Source: UBA2882 sp051877575
GTDB taxonomy: Bacteria; Bacillota; Clostridia; Lachnospirales; Lachnospiraceae
Assembly (NCBI GenBank): GCA_051877575.1
Contig: JBJEJA010000020.1
Coordinates: 1-64,000 of the forward strand
Length of the DNA: 64,000 nt
Reading direction: 5' to 3'
A model generated the notes under the pieces. It saw only the letters and a program-made list of their open reading frames with translations. It made no database searches and was not told the origin of the DNA. Positions 51,926 through 60,516 of this stretch are shown here, one piece after another (within the stretch, counting starts at the first letter, position 1; the number at the start of each line of letters is the position of its first letter). The translations under genes and the position numbers were made by a program.

Positions 51926-52351
51926 TTATACATGCATCATCATCAAATGTCTCTTTTTAAAGCAGATCTCCTGTATCAGATATTGTTCCGGATTCTCCCG
52001 GATACATTCTTCTTTCATAAATTCTTCCAAAGAATAGTCCCTTGTCACATATTCTTTCCCGGACTTTCCTTTGCTTTCCCCTTTTTTTACCAGAGAACTT
52101 ACCTTGATCATAATCCGCAGCTGGGAAAAAGCCAGATAGCACATACTGTCCTCTTTTAAACAAAGAAGATGATCGCTTACGGTCATTTCGGGATTCACTT
52201 CTTTATAAAACACCCGATAAACCGCATCTTTAAAGCGGCTGGGTGTGTCATCGCTTTCTGCCAGTTCCGCATAGGAAAATCTGGCTCCTATATAAATATT
52301 GGAAAAATCCTGTATCACATATTTATAGTCATTTTCGTTTAACTCCATCAT
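51926..52351 (-). CDS. Hypothetical protein next to the sigma-like gene
   Basis: A 141-residue soluble acidic protein with no recognised motif. It ends KKRHLMMMHV. It sits between the sigma-like gene (15 nt) and the M16C gene (38 nt), with good spacing for a shared transcript. Function unknown. Confidence 0.75.
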   Translation of the reverse strand: MMELNENDYKYVIQDFSNIYIGARFSYAELAESDDTPSRFKDAVYRVFYKEVNPEMTVSDHLLCLKEDSMCYLAFSQLRIMIKVSSLVKKGESKGKSGKEYVTRDYSLEEFMKEECIRENPEQYLIQEICFKKRHLMMMHV

Positions 52352-52366
52352 CTTTTCTCTCTGCTC

Positions 52367-53110
52367 CTATTCTGCATTGATTTCCAGAGTATCGATCTGA
52401 TTGCCGCTCAGTTTGTACGCTTCTTCTATTTCTGCCACGGTCAGATCCGTTTCCTCCGCCAGTTCTTCCGGTGTAACCTTTCTTCGCAGATCGCGATACA
52501 GTTCCTCGGCCGCCAGCGCAACACGGTTAACATGTTCTAAAATCTTGTCATCGATTTCTTTTTCATCCGCTTCCGCAGAAACCAGCACTTCCATGGCATC
52601 CATGATCATACCGGCAAAAAAGCCCTCCGCATCCTCCGGCTTTTCCACACAGCCCGCCATGGAAACCGCTGCCGCCAATGCCACATTTCCCTCGCCGATC
52701 AGATCTTCTATCAGCACGCCCTGACCTGCATAGAGTTTTGCAATTTCCACCACCTTTGGCAGAAAAACCTCCAGCAGCCTGCTCTGTGCATCCGCATCAT
52801 CCTCCATGGCGGACAGTATCACAGCTTCTTTCTCCGCCTCGGATATAGTTGGAAGCGCCTCCAGCTCCTCCATAAACATGGCAAGAAAATCCTTGTCTTC
52901 CCCGCTCATAGCCTCTTCGGGATCAAAAGCCTCTTCCACCGCGATTTTGTTTGTGGTCAGATATTCATAGATAAAGGATATTTTATTTTCGTCAATTCCC
53001 GAACCGGGAAACGCTTCTTTTACCTGCTGCTCCGAAAGCTGATTTCCCTGACTTTTTCCAAGCCTGACAAGCTCCGCCAGCTCTTTTCTGAAAATTTCTT
53101 CCTGTCCCAT
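52367..53110 (-). CDS. Degenerate sigma-70-like protein without region 4
   Basis: A 247-residue acidic protein. The N-terminus (about 8-35, ELVRLGKSQGNQLSEQQVKEAF) resembles sigma region 1.1. The stretch LLEVFLPKVVEIAKLYAGQGVLIEDLIGEGNVAL (about 112-146) is like region 2.1-2.2, which contacts RNA polymerase. The promoter-reading 2.3-2.4 part is replaced by an acidic helical segment. The C-terminal VTPEELAEETDLTVAEIEEAY (about 213-233) is like region 3. A region 4 is absent, so promoter recognition of the normal kind is unlikely. It could be a sigma mimic, a polymerase-binding modulator or a relic. Confidence 0.7.
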   Translation of the reverse strand: MGQEEIFRKELAELVRLGKSQGNQLSEQQVKEAFPGSGIDENKISFIYEYLTTNKIAVEEAFDPEEAMSGEDKDFLAMFMEELEALPTISEAEKEAVILSAMEDDADAQSRLLEVFLPKVVEIAKLYAGQGVLIEDLIGEGNVALAAAVSMAGCVEKPEDAEGFFAGMIMDAMEVLVSAEADEKEIDDKILEHVNRVALAAEELYRDLRRKVTPEELAEETDLTVAEIEEAYKLSGNQIDTLEINAE

Positions 53111-53127
53111 AATGTCTCCGTTTCCTT

Positions 53128-54045
53128 TTATTGCTGTCCGCTCTTTATATGTGTATGTGTGTAAATATGTTTGGAGCAGTATTCATAACTTCCTTCACAT
53201 TTGGAGCAGAACCGGAACTGTTCATCGGGATCCGTCTCTTCCGTTCTGCCGCAGATCGCACATTTATGTCTGGTTACCTTTTTCATCTTAACCACATGAC
53301 GTTGGAAATCTTTTTGCCGTTTCATCTGGGTCGGTGTGCGGAAACTCTTTCGCGTAACAATGAAAAACAACAATACATTTAATAAGGAAAAGCCGATTAC
53401 CACTGCCGTTGCCAGTCCGTACAGCCAGAACTGCGAAAACGCCATGCAGATCTCATATATCATTAAAAGTACGTAAATAACACCCAATACCTTTGTCTTA
53501 ATGGGAATCACAAACATAAACAGCATCTGTGCATCCGGATAGGTAATCGCAAATGCCAGGAAAATAGACATACTGACATAATAGGTGCTGAACATATAGG
53601 ATATGGCATTGGACATAACCGCCAGACTCTCTTCCATACCGCCCGGCATCCCCGAACATACCACTGCCAGAATGCCATAGAGCAGAAACGCACCGATTAC
53701 GGTAAAGATCACTCCCGAAAACATAAATACATTATATTTAAAAGTTCCCCATGTCCGTTCCAGCAGATTGCCGATGTTAAAATAGCAATACAACATGACC
53801 AGCGTAAAAATATCAAAGGATCCCGGCGGGATCAAAAGCCATGTCACCAGTCTCCATATCTGTCCATGCAAAACGGCATGAATGTCGAGCGTCATATAAG
53901 ACAGCAGATTTGCCGTCACCGTGTTTCCCATGCCGGCGGAAATCTCCAGCACATATCCGATCGCATAACAGATAATCAGATACCAGGTCAGATTTTTAAT
54001 GGCATATTTGCCGTATTTTTGTTCCATTTTATAAAACCAAATCAT
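53128..54045 (-). CDS. Rhomboid-like membrane protein with C-terminal zinc ribbon
   Basis: A 305-residue protein with about six membrane helices (residues 20-235) of rhomboid/Der1-like look (HGQIWRLVTWLLIPPGSFDIFTL, GNLLERTWGTFKYNVFMF). The G-x-S-G nucleophile motif and the second catalytic His of rhomboid proteases are not seen, so it is probably a pseudo-protease. After a basic linker the C-terminus holds CAICG, CSKC, YCSKH and HTH, a likely two-site zinc ribbon. The ATG at 54045 follows GAGGTG by 9 nt. It precedes the sigma-like gene by 17 nt. Confidence 0.75.
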   Translation of the reverse strand: MIWFYKMEQKYGKYAIKNLTWYLIICYAIGYVLEISAGMGNTVTANLLSYMTLDIHAVLHGQIWRLVTWLLIPPGSFDIFTLVMLYCYFNIGNLLERTWGTFKYNVFMFSGVIFTVIGAFLLYGILAVVCSGMPGGMEESLAVMSNAISYMFSTYYVSMSIFLAFAITYPDAQMLFMFVIPIKTKVLGVIYVLLMIYEICMAFSQFWLYGLATAVVIGFSLLNVLLFFIVTRKSFRTPTQMKRQKDFQRHVVKMKKVTRHKCAICGRTEETDPDEQFRFCSKCEGSYEYCSKHIYTHTHIKSGQQ

Positions 54046-54110
54046 CTTATTTTACACCTCTTAGTCTATGGCTGTAATCCGAATCATAAATTTGCCAAAC
54101 AATCCATAAT

Positions 54111-54139
54111 ATTTTATCATGCGGGCTTGTCGCTGTAAA
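54111..54139 (-). promoter_or_regulatory. Promoter of the rhomboid-like gene
   Basis: TTTACA (plus 54134-54139), 17-bp spacer, TAAAAT (plus 54111-54116) on the minus strand, about 65 bp before the start. Confidence 0.6.
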
Positions 54140-54201
54140 TAAATGAGCAAAAAATTCATTTTTCTTTCATAAACTTACCAAATTCTTAACGTTTTAGACA
54201 A

Positions 54202-54230
54202 TTGCACTTTTGAAAACCTTGTCGTATAAT
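54202..54230 (+). promoter_or_regulatory. Sigma-A promoter of the dehydratase-activator gene
   Basis: TTGCAC (54202-54207), 17-bp spacer, TATAAT (54225-54230) on the plus strand, about 40 bp before the chosen start. It is divergent from the rhomboid-like promoter 63 bp away. Confidence 0.85.
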
Positions 54231-54272
54231 GTAGGCTGGTATGCAAAAAGCAAATTAAAGGAGCGAACCAAT

Positions 54273-57200
54273 ATGAGTGAGCAACGATACACTTTGGGAA
54301 TCGATATCGGTTCCACGACTGTAAAAATTGCAATCTTAAACGATGAACATACAGTTTTATTTTCCGATTATCGCAGGCATTTTGCCAATATACAGGAAAC
54401 CCTTTCCGATTTATTAAAGGAGGCCGTTACCGAACTCGGGGATTTAAAAGTCAGTCCGATGATTACCGGTTCGGGCGGACTGACCCTGGCAAATCATCTG
54501 GGTGTTCCGTTTGTACAGGAAGTCATTGCCGTATCCACGGCATTGACGGATTATGCGCCACAGACGGATGTGGCCATAGAACTTGGCGGCGAAGATGCCA
54601 AAATCATTTATTTTGAAGGCGGCAACGTAGAACAGAGAATGAACGGCATCTGTGCAGGCGGTACAGGTTCCTTTATCGACCAGATGGCATCCCTGTTGCA
54701 GACGGATGCATCGGGTCTGAACGAATATGCCAAAAGCTATCAGTCCCTTTATACGATTGCGGCCCGTTGCGGCGTATTTGCCAAAACGGATATCCAGCCG
54801 CTGATCAATGAAGGTGCCACCAAGGAAGACCTTGCCGCTTCCATTTTTCAGGCAGTTGTTAACCAGACCATTTCGGGACTTGCCTGCGGCAAACCGATTC
54901 GCGGACATGTTGCTTTCTTAGGCGGACCGCTCCACTTCCTATCGGAATTGAAGGCTGCCTTTATCCGTACCCTGAAGCTGGATGACGAACATATTATTGC
55001 GCCGGAGCATTCCCATTTATTCGCAGCAATCGGTTCGGCTCTGAATGCAAAGGCAGATGCATCTTTTTCTTTGATGGAAATGGCTGACAAGTTATCCAAC
55101 GGCATCAAAATGGAATTCGAGGTAGAACGTCTGGAGCCTCTCTTCGCTTCCAAAACCGAATATGAATTATTCAAGACCCGCCATGACAGCAATAAAGTCA
55201 GCACCGGGAAACTGGAAGAATATACCGGAAACTGTTATCTGGGCATCGATGCCGGTTCCACCACGACCAAAGTGGCTTTGATCGGCGAAGACGGCCGTCT
55301 CCTTTATTCCTTCTACAGCAACAACAACGGAAGTCCGCTGAAAACTGCGATTTCCGCTATTTGTGATATTTATAAGAAACTGCCCGAAGGGGCAAAAATT
55401 GTTCATTCCTGCTCTACCGGCTACGGTGAAGCACTGATGAAAGCAGCTTTCCTGTTGGATGAAGGCGAAGTGGAAACCGTTGCCCACTATTATGCGGCAG
55501 CTTTCTTCTCTCCCGACGTGGATTGTATTCTGGACATCGGCGGTCAGGATATGAAATGCATCAAGATTAAAAACCAGACCGTTGACAGCGTACAGTTAAA
55601 TGAAGCCTGCTCTTCCGGCTGCGGCTCTTTCATTGAGACTTTTGCCCAGTCATTAAACTACAGTGTACAGGATTTCGCTTCGGAAGCCCTGTTTGCGGAG
55701 CATCCCATCGATCTGGGAACCCGCTGCACCGTATTTATGAACTCCAAAGTGAAGCAGGCACAGAAAGAGGGGGCCAGCGTTGCGGATATTTCCGCCGGAC
55801 TCGCTTATTCCGTTATTAAGAACGCCTTATTTAAAGTTATCAAAGTTTCCGATGCTTCCGAGCTTGGCAGGAAAATCGTCGTACAGGGCGGAACCTTTTA
55901 TAACGATGCGGTACTGCGGAGCTTTGAAAAAATCGCCGGATGTGAAGCAGTCCGTCCCGACATTGCCGGTATCATGGGCGCTTTCGGTGCGGCATTGATC
56001 GCCAAAGAACGTTATCACGAAAAAATGAACAAACAATGTGACAGTTGTGAACCCGTTACGGAAACAACCATGTTGCCCATTGAAAAAATCGAAACCCTGG
56101 AATTTACCACCCGCATGGCAAAGTGTAAAGGCTGTACCAACAACTGCCGTCTGACCATCAACCAGTTTACGGGCGGCCGCCAGTACATTTCCGGCAACCG
56201 CTGCGAACGCGGTATCGGCAAGGAAAAGAACGCCAACCATCTGCCGAACCTGTTTGAATACAAAAATCAGAGGATTTTCGGCTACGAACCGCTTCCGATC
56301 GATCAGGCGGTACGCGGACAGGTCGGCATTCCGAGAGTATTGAATATGTACGAGAACTATCCGTTCTGGTTTACTTTCTTTACGAAATTGAAATATCAGG
56401 TGGTACTCTCCCCCGCTTCTACTCATAAGATCTATGAGCTGGGTATCGAGTCCATTCCAAGTGAATCCGAATGCTATCCCGCCAAGCTTGCCCACGGTCA
56501 TGTCACATGGCTGATCCGGCAGGGCGTAAAATACATATTCTATCCGGCGCTGTTTTATGAGCGCGATGAAGTAGAGGGGGCTAATAACCATTACAACTGC
56601 CCGATTGTTACTTCTTATTCCGAAAACATCAAAAACAATGTGGAAGAAATCGGACGGGGCGACATCAAATTTCAAAATCCGTTTTTAAACTTCCGCGACA
56701 AGAAAACCATCGGTGACGTACTGGTCAAGGAATTCCCCGACATTCCCGCTTCCGAAGTACGCGAAGCCATTGCCGCGGCATGGGATGAGCTGGAATGTGC
56801 AAGGGAAGATATGCGAAAGAAGGGCGAAGAAACCTTAAAATATCTGGAGGAAACGGGACGGCGCGGAATTGTTCTGGCCGGTCGACCTTATCACATCGAT
56901 CCGGAGATCAACCATGGTATCCCCGAATTGATCAATTCCTATGATATTGCCGTTTTGACCGAGGACAGCATTTCCCATCTGGGCAAACCGGAAAGACCGC
57001 TGATCGTGTCCGATCAATGGATGTATCACTCCAGACTTTATGCTGCTGCGGCTTTTGTCCGCACCACAGACAATCTGGATATGATCCAGTTAAATTCCTT
57101 CGGCTGTGGTCTGGATGCCGTTACGACGGATCAGGTAAACGATATCCTCTCCGGCTCCGGCAAGATCTATACCTGTCTGAAGATCGACGAAGTCAACAAC

Positions 57201-58535
57201 TTAGGTGCCGCACGCATCCGCGTCCGCTCCCTGATCGCCGCATTGCGCGTTAAGGAACAGAAAAAAGAGGAACGTGTCGTACACTCTACCGCAATGAACC
57301 GTGTCATCTTTACGGAAGAAATGAGAAAGGAATATACCATTCTCTGCCCGCAGATGTCACCGATCCATTTTGAGGTATTACAGCCAGCTTTTAAAGCCTG
57401 CGGCTATAACTTTGAAGTAATACCGGAAAACAACCGTCATGCGGTGGATACCGGCTTAAAATATGTCAATAACGATGCCTGCTATCCTTCTTTGATCGTA
57501 GTGGGGCAGATTATGAATGCCCTGAATTCCGGCAGATATGATCTGAACAAAGTTGCCGTTATCATTACCCAGACGGGAGGCGGCTGCCGTGCCACCAACT
57601 ACATCGGCTTTATCCGCCGTGCGCTGGCAAAAGCAGGATTGGAACACATCCCCGTTATCTCCTTAAATATGGGCGGTCTTGAAACCAATCCGGGCTTTAA
57701 GCTGGATGCCAATATGCTTTTACGCGCAGTATACGGTGCTATTTTCGGCGACATTTTCATGCGCTGTCTGTATCGCATGAGACCTTATGAAAAGGAAAAG
57801 GGCTCCGCAAACGCCCTGCATCAGAAATGGTTGAAGGAATGTCAGGATTTTGTATCCTCCAAACATCCTTCCTATTTCAAATTCTGTAAGATGTGCAAAC
57901 AGATTGTATACGATTTTGACCATCTCCCCATTACGGACGAAAAGAAACCCCGTGTCGGCATTGTAGGAGAGATTCTGGTCAAATTCCTTCCGGAAGCAAA
58001 CAACCATCTGGCAGAGCTTCTGGAAGCTGAAGGCGCCGAAGCAGTCTGCCCCGATCTGATTGATTTTATGATGTACTGCTTCTATAACCAGATTTACAAA
58101 GCGGATCAGCTGGGTATGTCCAAGAAGACTGCCCGCATCAGCAGGCTCGGTATTTGGGCGATCAACCTTTTCCGTTCCACTGCGGCAAAGGCACTGAAAG
58201 AAAGTGAACATTTTGATCCTCCGGCAAATATCTACGATCTGGTAGAATATGCCAAGACCGTGGTTTCCATCGGTAACCAGACCGGTGAAGGCTGGTTTCT
58301 GACAGGAGAAATGCTGGAACTGATTCACTCCGGCACTCCCAATATCGTATGTACACAGCCCTTTGGATGTCTGCCCAACCATGTGGTAGGTAAGGGTGTT
58401 ATCAAGGAGCTGCGCCGCCAGTATCCCGACAGCAATATCGTTGCCATCGATTATGATCCCGGTGCCAGCGAAGTAAACCAGTTGAACCGTATCAAGCTGA
58501 TGCTGTCCACGGCATTCAAAAATCTGGAAAAATAA
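54273..58535 (+). CDS. 2-hydroxyacyl-CoA dehydratase activator / HgdB-like fusion protein
   Basis: A 1420-residue protein starting at ATG 54273 behind AAAGGAG (an in-frame ATG 21 codons earlier lies on the -10/+1 region and is unlikely). Two BcrA/BadF/HgdC ATPase domains lie in tandem: about 1-290 (LGIDIGSTTVKIAI, GGEDAKIIYF, GICAGGTGSF) and about 320-600 (LGIDAGSTTTKVALIG, DIGGQDMKCIKI, NEACSSGCGSFIETF). A Cys-rich linker follows (MAKCKGCTNNCRL, about 625). Then comes a DUF2229 domain (about 680-900) and a C-terminal HgdB-like region (about 1000-1420). Activators of this class reduce a dehydratase by an ATP-driven electron jump. The substrate is unknown, as no separate dehydratase is encoded nearby. 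Confidence 0.9.
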   Translation: MSEQRYTLGIDIGSTTVKIAILNDEHTVLFSDYRRHFANIQETLSDLLKEAVTELGDLKVSPMITGSGGLTLANHLGVPFVQEVIAVSTALTDYAPQTDVAIELGGEDAKIIYFEGGNVEQRMNGICAGGTGSFIDQMASLLQTDASGLNEYAKSYQSLYTIAARCGVFAKTDIQPLINEGATKEDLAASIFQAVVNQTISGLACGKPIRGHVAFLGGPLHFLSELKAAFIRTLKLDDEHIIAPEHSHLFAAIGSALNAKADASFSLMEMADKLSNGIKMEFEVERLEPLFASKTEYELFKTRHDSNKVSTGKLEEYTGNCYLGIDAGSTTTKVALIGEDGRLLYSFYSNNNGSPLKTAISAICDIYKKLPEGAKIVHSCSTGYGEALMKAAFLLDEGEVETVAHYYAAAFFSPDVDCILDIGGQDMKCIKIKNQTVDSVQLNEACSSGCGSFIETFAQSLNYSVQDFASEALFAEHPIDLGTRCTVFMNSKVKQAQKEGASVADISAGLAYSVIKNALFKVIKVSDASELGRKIVVQGGTFYNDAVLRSFEKIAGCEAVRPDIAGIMGAFGAALIAKERYHEKMNKQCDSCEPVTETTMLPIEKIETLEFTTRMAKCKGCTNNCRLTINQFTGGRQYISGNRCERGIGKEKNANHLPNLFEYKNQRIFGYEPLPIDQAVRGQVGIPRVLNMYENYPFWFTFFTKLKYQVVLSPASTHKIYELGIESIPSESECYPAKLAHGHVTWLIRQGVKYIFYPALFYERDEVEGANNHYNCPIVTSYSENIKNNVEEIGRGDIKFQNPFLNFRDKKTIGDVLVKEFPDIPASEVREAIAAAWDELECAREDMRKKGEETLKYLEETGRRGIVLAGRPYHIDPEINHGIPELINSYDIAVLTEDSISHLGKPERPLIVSDQWMYHSRLYAAAAFVRTTDNLDMIQLNSFGCGLDAVTTDQVNDILSGSGKIYTCLKIDEVNNLGAARIRVRSLIAALRVKEQKKEERVVHSTAMNRVIFTEEMRKEYTILCPQMSPIHFEVLQPAFKACGYNFEVIPENNRHAVDTGLKYVNNDACYPSLIVVGQIMNALNSGRYDLNKVAVIITQTGGGCRATNYIGFIRRALAKAGLEHIPVISLNMGGLETNPGFKLDANMLLRAVYGAIFGDIFMRCLYRMRPYEKEKGSANALHQKWLKECQDFVSSKHPSYFKFCKMCKQIVYDFDHLPITDEKKPRVGIVGEILVKFLPEANNHLAELLEAEGAEAVCPDLIDFMMYCFYNQIYKADQLGMSKKTARISRLGIWAINLFRSTAAKALKESEHFDPPANIYDLVEYAKTVVSIGNQTGEGWFLTGEMLELIHSGTPNIVCTQPFGCLPNHVVGKGVIKELRRQYPDSNIVAIDYDPGASEVNQLNRIKLMLSTAFKNLEK

Positions 58536-58594
58536 ATTATCCGCAAGCAATATAAAAGGGCTGTTTCCCGAAACAAATAATATATATTGCCTGA

Positions 58595-58718
58595 AAAATA
58601 ATATGTCTCACAGAAACTATTATAAAAACGTCGGCACTTAATCTGTGTTTTTTGCAGATTTATGTGCCGTTACGTTTTTATTCAAGTGGAAACGTGTTTC
58701 TGTGAGACATATTATTTT
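58595..58718. repeat. 124-bp composite palindrome between convergent genes
   Basis: Perfect 23-bp outer arms (58595-58617 and 58696-58718) enclose inner complementary pairs TAAAAACG/CGTTTTTA (58623-58630 and 58673-58680), CGGCAC/GTGCCG (58632-58637 and 58664-58669) and AATCTG/CAGATT (58640-58645 and 58655-58660). The right half carries an extra stretch of about 15 nt. It lies between the ends of the convergent activator gene and hsp20 gene and may be a two-way terminator, a small mobile palindrome or both. No target-site duplication is visible. Confidence 0.75.
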
Positions 58719-58738
58719 GTGGGCATATCCTTTATTAT

Positions 58739-59179
58739 TTAACCGATGGCAATATATTTATGCTCTTCCACTGCCGGTTTGGCTTCTTTCTTCGGAATAA
58801 TGACTTCCAGAACACCATTCTCGAATTTTGCCTGAATATCTTCCTGGGTAATCTCTTCTCCTACATAGAAGCTTCTCTGGCATTTGCCGTAGAAACGTTC
58901 GCGGCGGATATATTTACCTTCCTCTTTTTCTTCTTTGCTGTCCGTATGCTCTGCATTGATCGTCAGATATCCTTCTTTCAATTCCGCCTGAATATCTTCT
59001 TTCTGATATCCGGGAAGTTCCAGATCCAACTGATATCTGTCTTCAAATTCCTGTACATCGGCATTCATGCTGCTGACGGTTGCTTTTGCTCCCGTTTTGG
59101 AAAAACCAAAGGGAATAGCAAATACATCATCGAAAATGTCATCAACAAAATTGTTTTCAAAAATACTGGGTACTAACAT
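58739..59179 (-). CDS. Small heat shock protein Hsp20, downstream copy
   Basis: A 146-residue alpha-crystallin-domain chaperone: LPSIFENNFVDDIFDD N-terminus, LELPGYQKEDIQAELKEGYLTINAEH (about 55-80), and the C-terminal FENGVLEVIIPKKEAKP with the I-x-I/V-like motif. It holds unfolded proteins under stress. It follows the other hsp20 gene by 29 nt and shares its CIRCE-controlled promoter. Confidence 0.95.
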   Translation of the reverse strand: MLVPSIFENNFVDDIFDDVFAIPFGFSKTGAKATVSSMNADVQEFEDRYQLDLELPGYQKEDIQAELKEGYLTINAEHTDSKEEKEEGKYIRRERFYGKCQRSFYVGEEITQEDIQAKFENGVLEVIIPKKEAKPAVEEHKYIAIG

Positions 59180-59208
59180 AATAATTCCTCCTTAAAATAC
59201 ATGTGCCA

Positions 59209-59553
59209 TTATCCTTCGATGGCAATTGTTTTGTTGTTTTTTGTTTGCGGTGCTTTTGGGATCCTTACCCGTAAGACACCATGTTTGTAGGTTGCCTCAA
59301 GGTCATCCTGAGAAATCTCCGATCCTATAAAGAAGGTTCTCTCATACCGCCCGTAGCAGCATTCTCTTTTCAGGTATTTCCCGTGACCTTTCTCTCTTTC
59401 CTCATTCATGGAAGCAGTGATATGCAGATAACCTTTGTCGACGTATGCCTTAATGTCTTCCTTGCGGCATCCAGGTAAATCAATCTCAAGAAGGTAATTG
59501 TCTTTCTTTTCTCTGATATCACTCTTCATTGGATAATGCTTCGTTGACATCAT
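59209..59553 (-). CDS. Small heat shock protein Hsp20, upstream copy
   Basis: A 114-residue protein, short for the family, with the alpha-crystallin core (LEIDLPGCRKEDIKAYVDKGYLHITA) and the GVLRVRIPKAPQ C-terminal motif, but almost no N-terminal arm. The first of two adjacent ATG codons has AGGAGG 7 nt upstream. It is a divergent paralogue of the downstream copy; the two may co-assemble. Confidence 0.93.
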   Translation of the reverse strand: MMSTKHYPMKSDIREKKDNYLLEIDLPGCRKEDIKAYVDKGYLHITASMNEEREKGHGKYLKRECCYGRYERTFFIGSEISQDDLEATYKHGVLRVRIPKAPQTKNNKTIAIEG

Positions 59554-59629
59554 AATAACTCCTCCTTATCTGTTTCCATATATGATTTTCAATGTCCTGT
59601 AAGAACTTCTTTTTTGTTCTTACGACTAT

Positions 59630-59672
59630 GTTATATACCCAATTATTAGCACTGTCAATAGGTGAGTGCTAA
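59630..59672 (-). promoter_or_regulatory. CIRCE element with sigma-A promoter of the hsp20 operon
   Basis: TTAGCACTG-N9-GAGTGCTAA (plus 59646-59672) is the CIRCE operator with one mismatch in the left arm. On the minus strand TTGACA (plus 59653-59658), a 17-bp spacer and TATAAC (59630-59635) form the promoter, so the -35 box lies inside CIRCE. Control by the HrcA repressor is the established consequence, though hrcA is not in the window. Confidence 0.92.
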
Positions 59673-59715
59673 TTTCATTTTTTCTTAAGAAAGTTTATAT
59701 TTTGGATAGATTTTC

Positions 59716-59749
59716 GGAAAAAAAAGCGGGAAGCAAAACTTCCCGCTTT
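59716..59749 (-). terminator. Terminator after the lipoprotein gene
   Basis: Perfect 11-bp stem AAAGCGGGAAG/CTTCCCGCTTT (59723-59733 and 59739-59749), 5-nt loop, followed by a run of T on the minus transcript. It separates the lipoprotein gene from the hsp20 promoter. Confidence 0.9.
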
Positions 59750-59775
59750 CTCATCTTCATCTCTGATGATATTTC

Positions 59776-60420
59776 TTATTCAGCTGCAACTTTTGTAAAT
59801 GTTAAAGGATAGTCAATTCCTTCTATCATTTCATCTTCGTCAACTTCTGCACCTTCCGGTATGTCAATTGTCAAAGTATCGCCTTCTACGGTAAATATAT
59901 CATAAGTATCGGGAGAAACTTCAACCTCATCCATGTATAATTTGTTTCCCTTTGCCTGATATACACCCTCTGTATACATTTCTGATACCAGCTCGTCTAC
60001 ATCAAAAGTATCCTGATATGCTTCCAGTACATACTCTTCCAGACTGCAACCGAACTGCTGCTGGAATGCTTCGTCCACTTCTTCACGGGACATTCCGCTT
60101 CCCTCATACTCATTATATGCAACTTCCGTATCATAAGCAGCCAAAGCCTGTACCCATTGATCTACAGTTTCAATTGCATACTCTTCATCGGCATACATAG
60201 AATATGTACCGTCTTCCTTGAACTCTACCATCAATTTCAGTTCAAACGGTTCGTGAAAATCCTCATAGCCTGAACCCAACTCTTCTTCCAGCACAGATGC
60301 ATAATCAAGTGTTGTTTCCCATGTTCCATACAGCTTTTTCGATGTGTCTCCGCATCCGCATAATGAGATAGCAAGCACCATCATCATGACCAATGCTAAA
60401 ATTCTTTTTCCCTTTTTCAT
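59776..60420 (-). CDS. Lipoprotein of unknown function, WETT family, copy 2
   Basis: A 214-residue lipoprotein from ATG 60420 (GGAGGAAAAA upstream): signal peptide with lipobox CGCG (about C23), then YGTWETTLDYASVL, HEPFELKLMVEFKEDGTYSMY and a C-terminal DTLTIDIPEG. It is paralogous to the protein at 60517-61260 (VWETTIDLSDLL, NEPFEVKLVMEFEGSGEFHIY). The fold is unknown; a ligand-binding or lipocalin-like small domain is imaginable but unproven. It has its own consensus promoter. Confidence 0.85.
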   Translation of the reverse strand: MKKGKRILALVMMMVLAISLCGCGDTSKKLYGTWETTLDYASVLEEELGSGYEDFHEPFELKLMVEFKEDGTYSMYADEEYAIETVDQWVQALAAYDTEVAYNEYEGSGMSREEVDEAFQQQFGCSLEEYVLEAYQDTFDVDELVSEMYTEGVYQAKGNKLYMDEVEVSPDTYDIFTVEGDTLTIDIPEGAEVDEDEMIEGIDYPLTFTKVAAE

Positions 60421-60467
60421 TTTTTCCTCCAAGCCGCAAGTTTATCTTGCTGTTTTTCTCAGAAAAA

Positions 60468-60496
60468 ATTGTAACCCTATAACGTTAAAATGTCAA
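60468..60496 (-). promoter_or_regulatory. Sigma-A promoter of lipoprotein copy 2
   Basis: TTGACA (plus 60491-60496), 17-bp spacer, TACAAT (plus 60468-60473) on the minus strand, about 48 bp before the start. Confidence 0.8.
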
Positions 60497-60516
60497 CTTG
60501 AAAAAGTGATACGGTA

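Noticed and set aside
53128..54045. Active rhomboid protease
   Set aside because: No G-x-S-G serine motif or matching histidine could be found in the helices.
57720..58550. Minus-strand 276-codon frame opposite the activator gene
   Set aside because: It is a shadow frame: the plus-strand gene has clear domains and a promoter, and this frame has none.
58595..58718. CRISPR-like repeat
   Set aside because: There is only one palindromic unit, no regular spacers and no cas genes.
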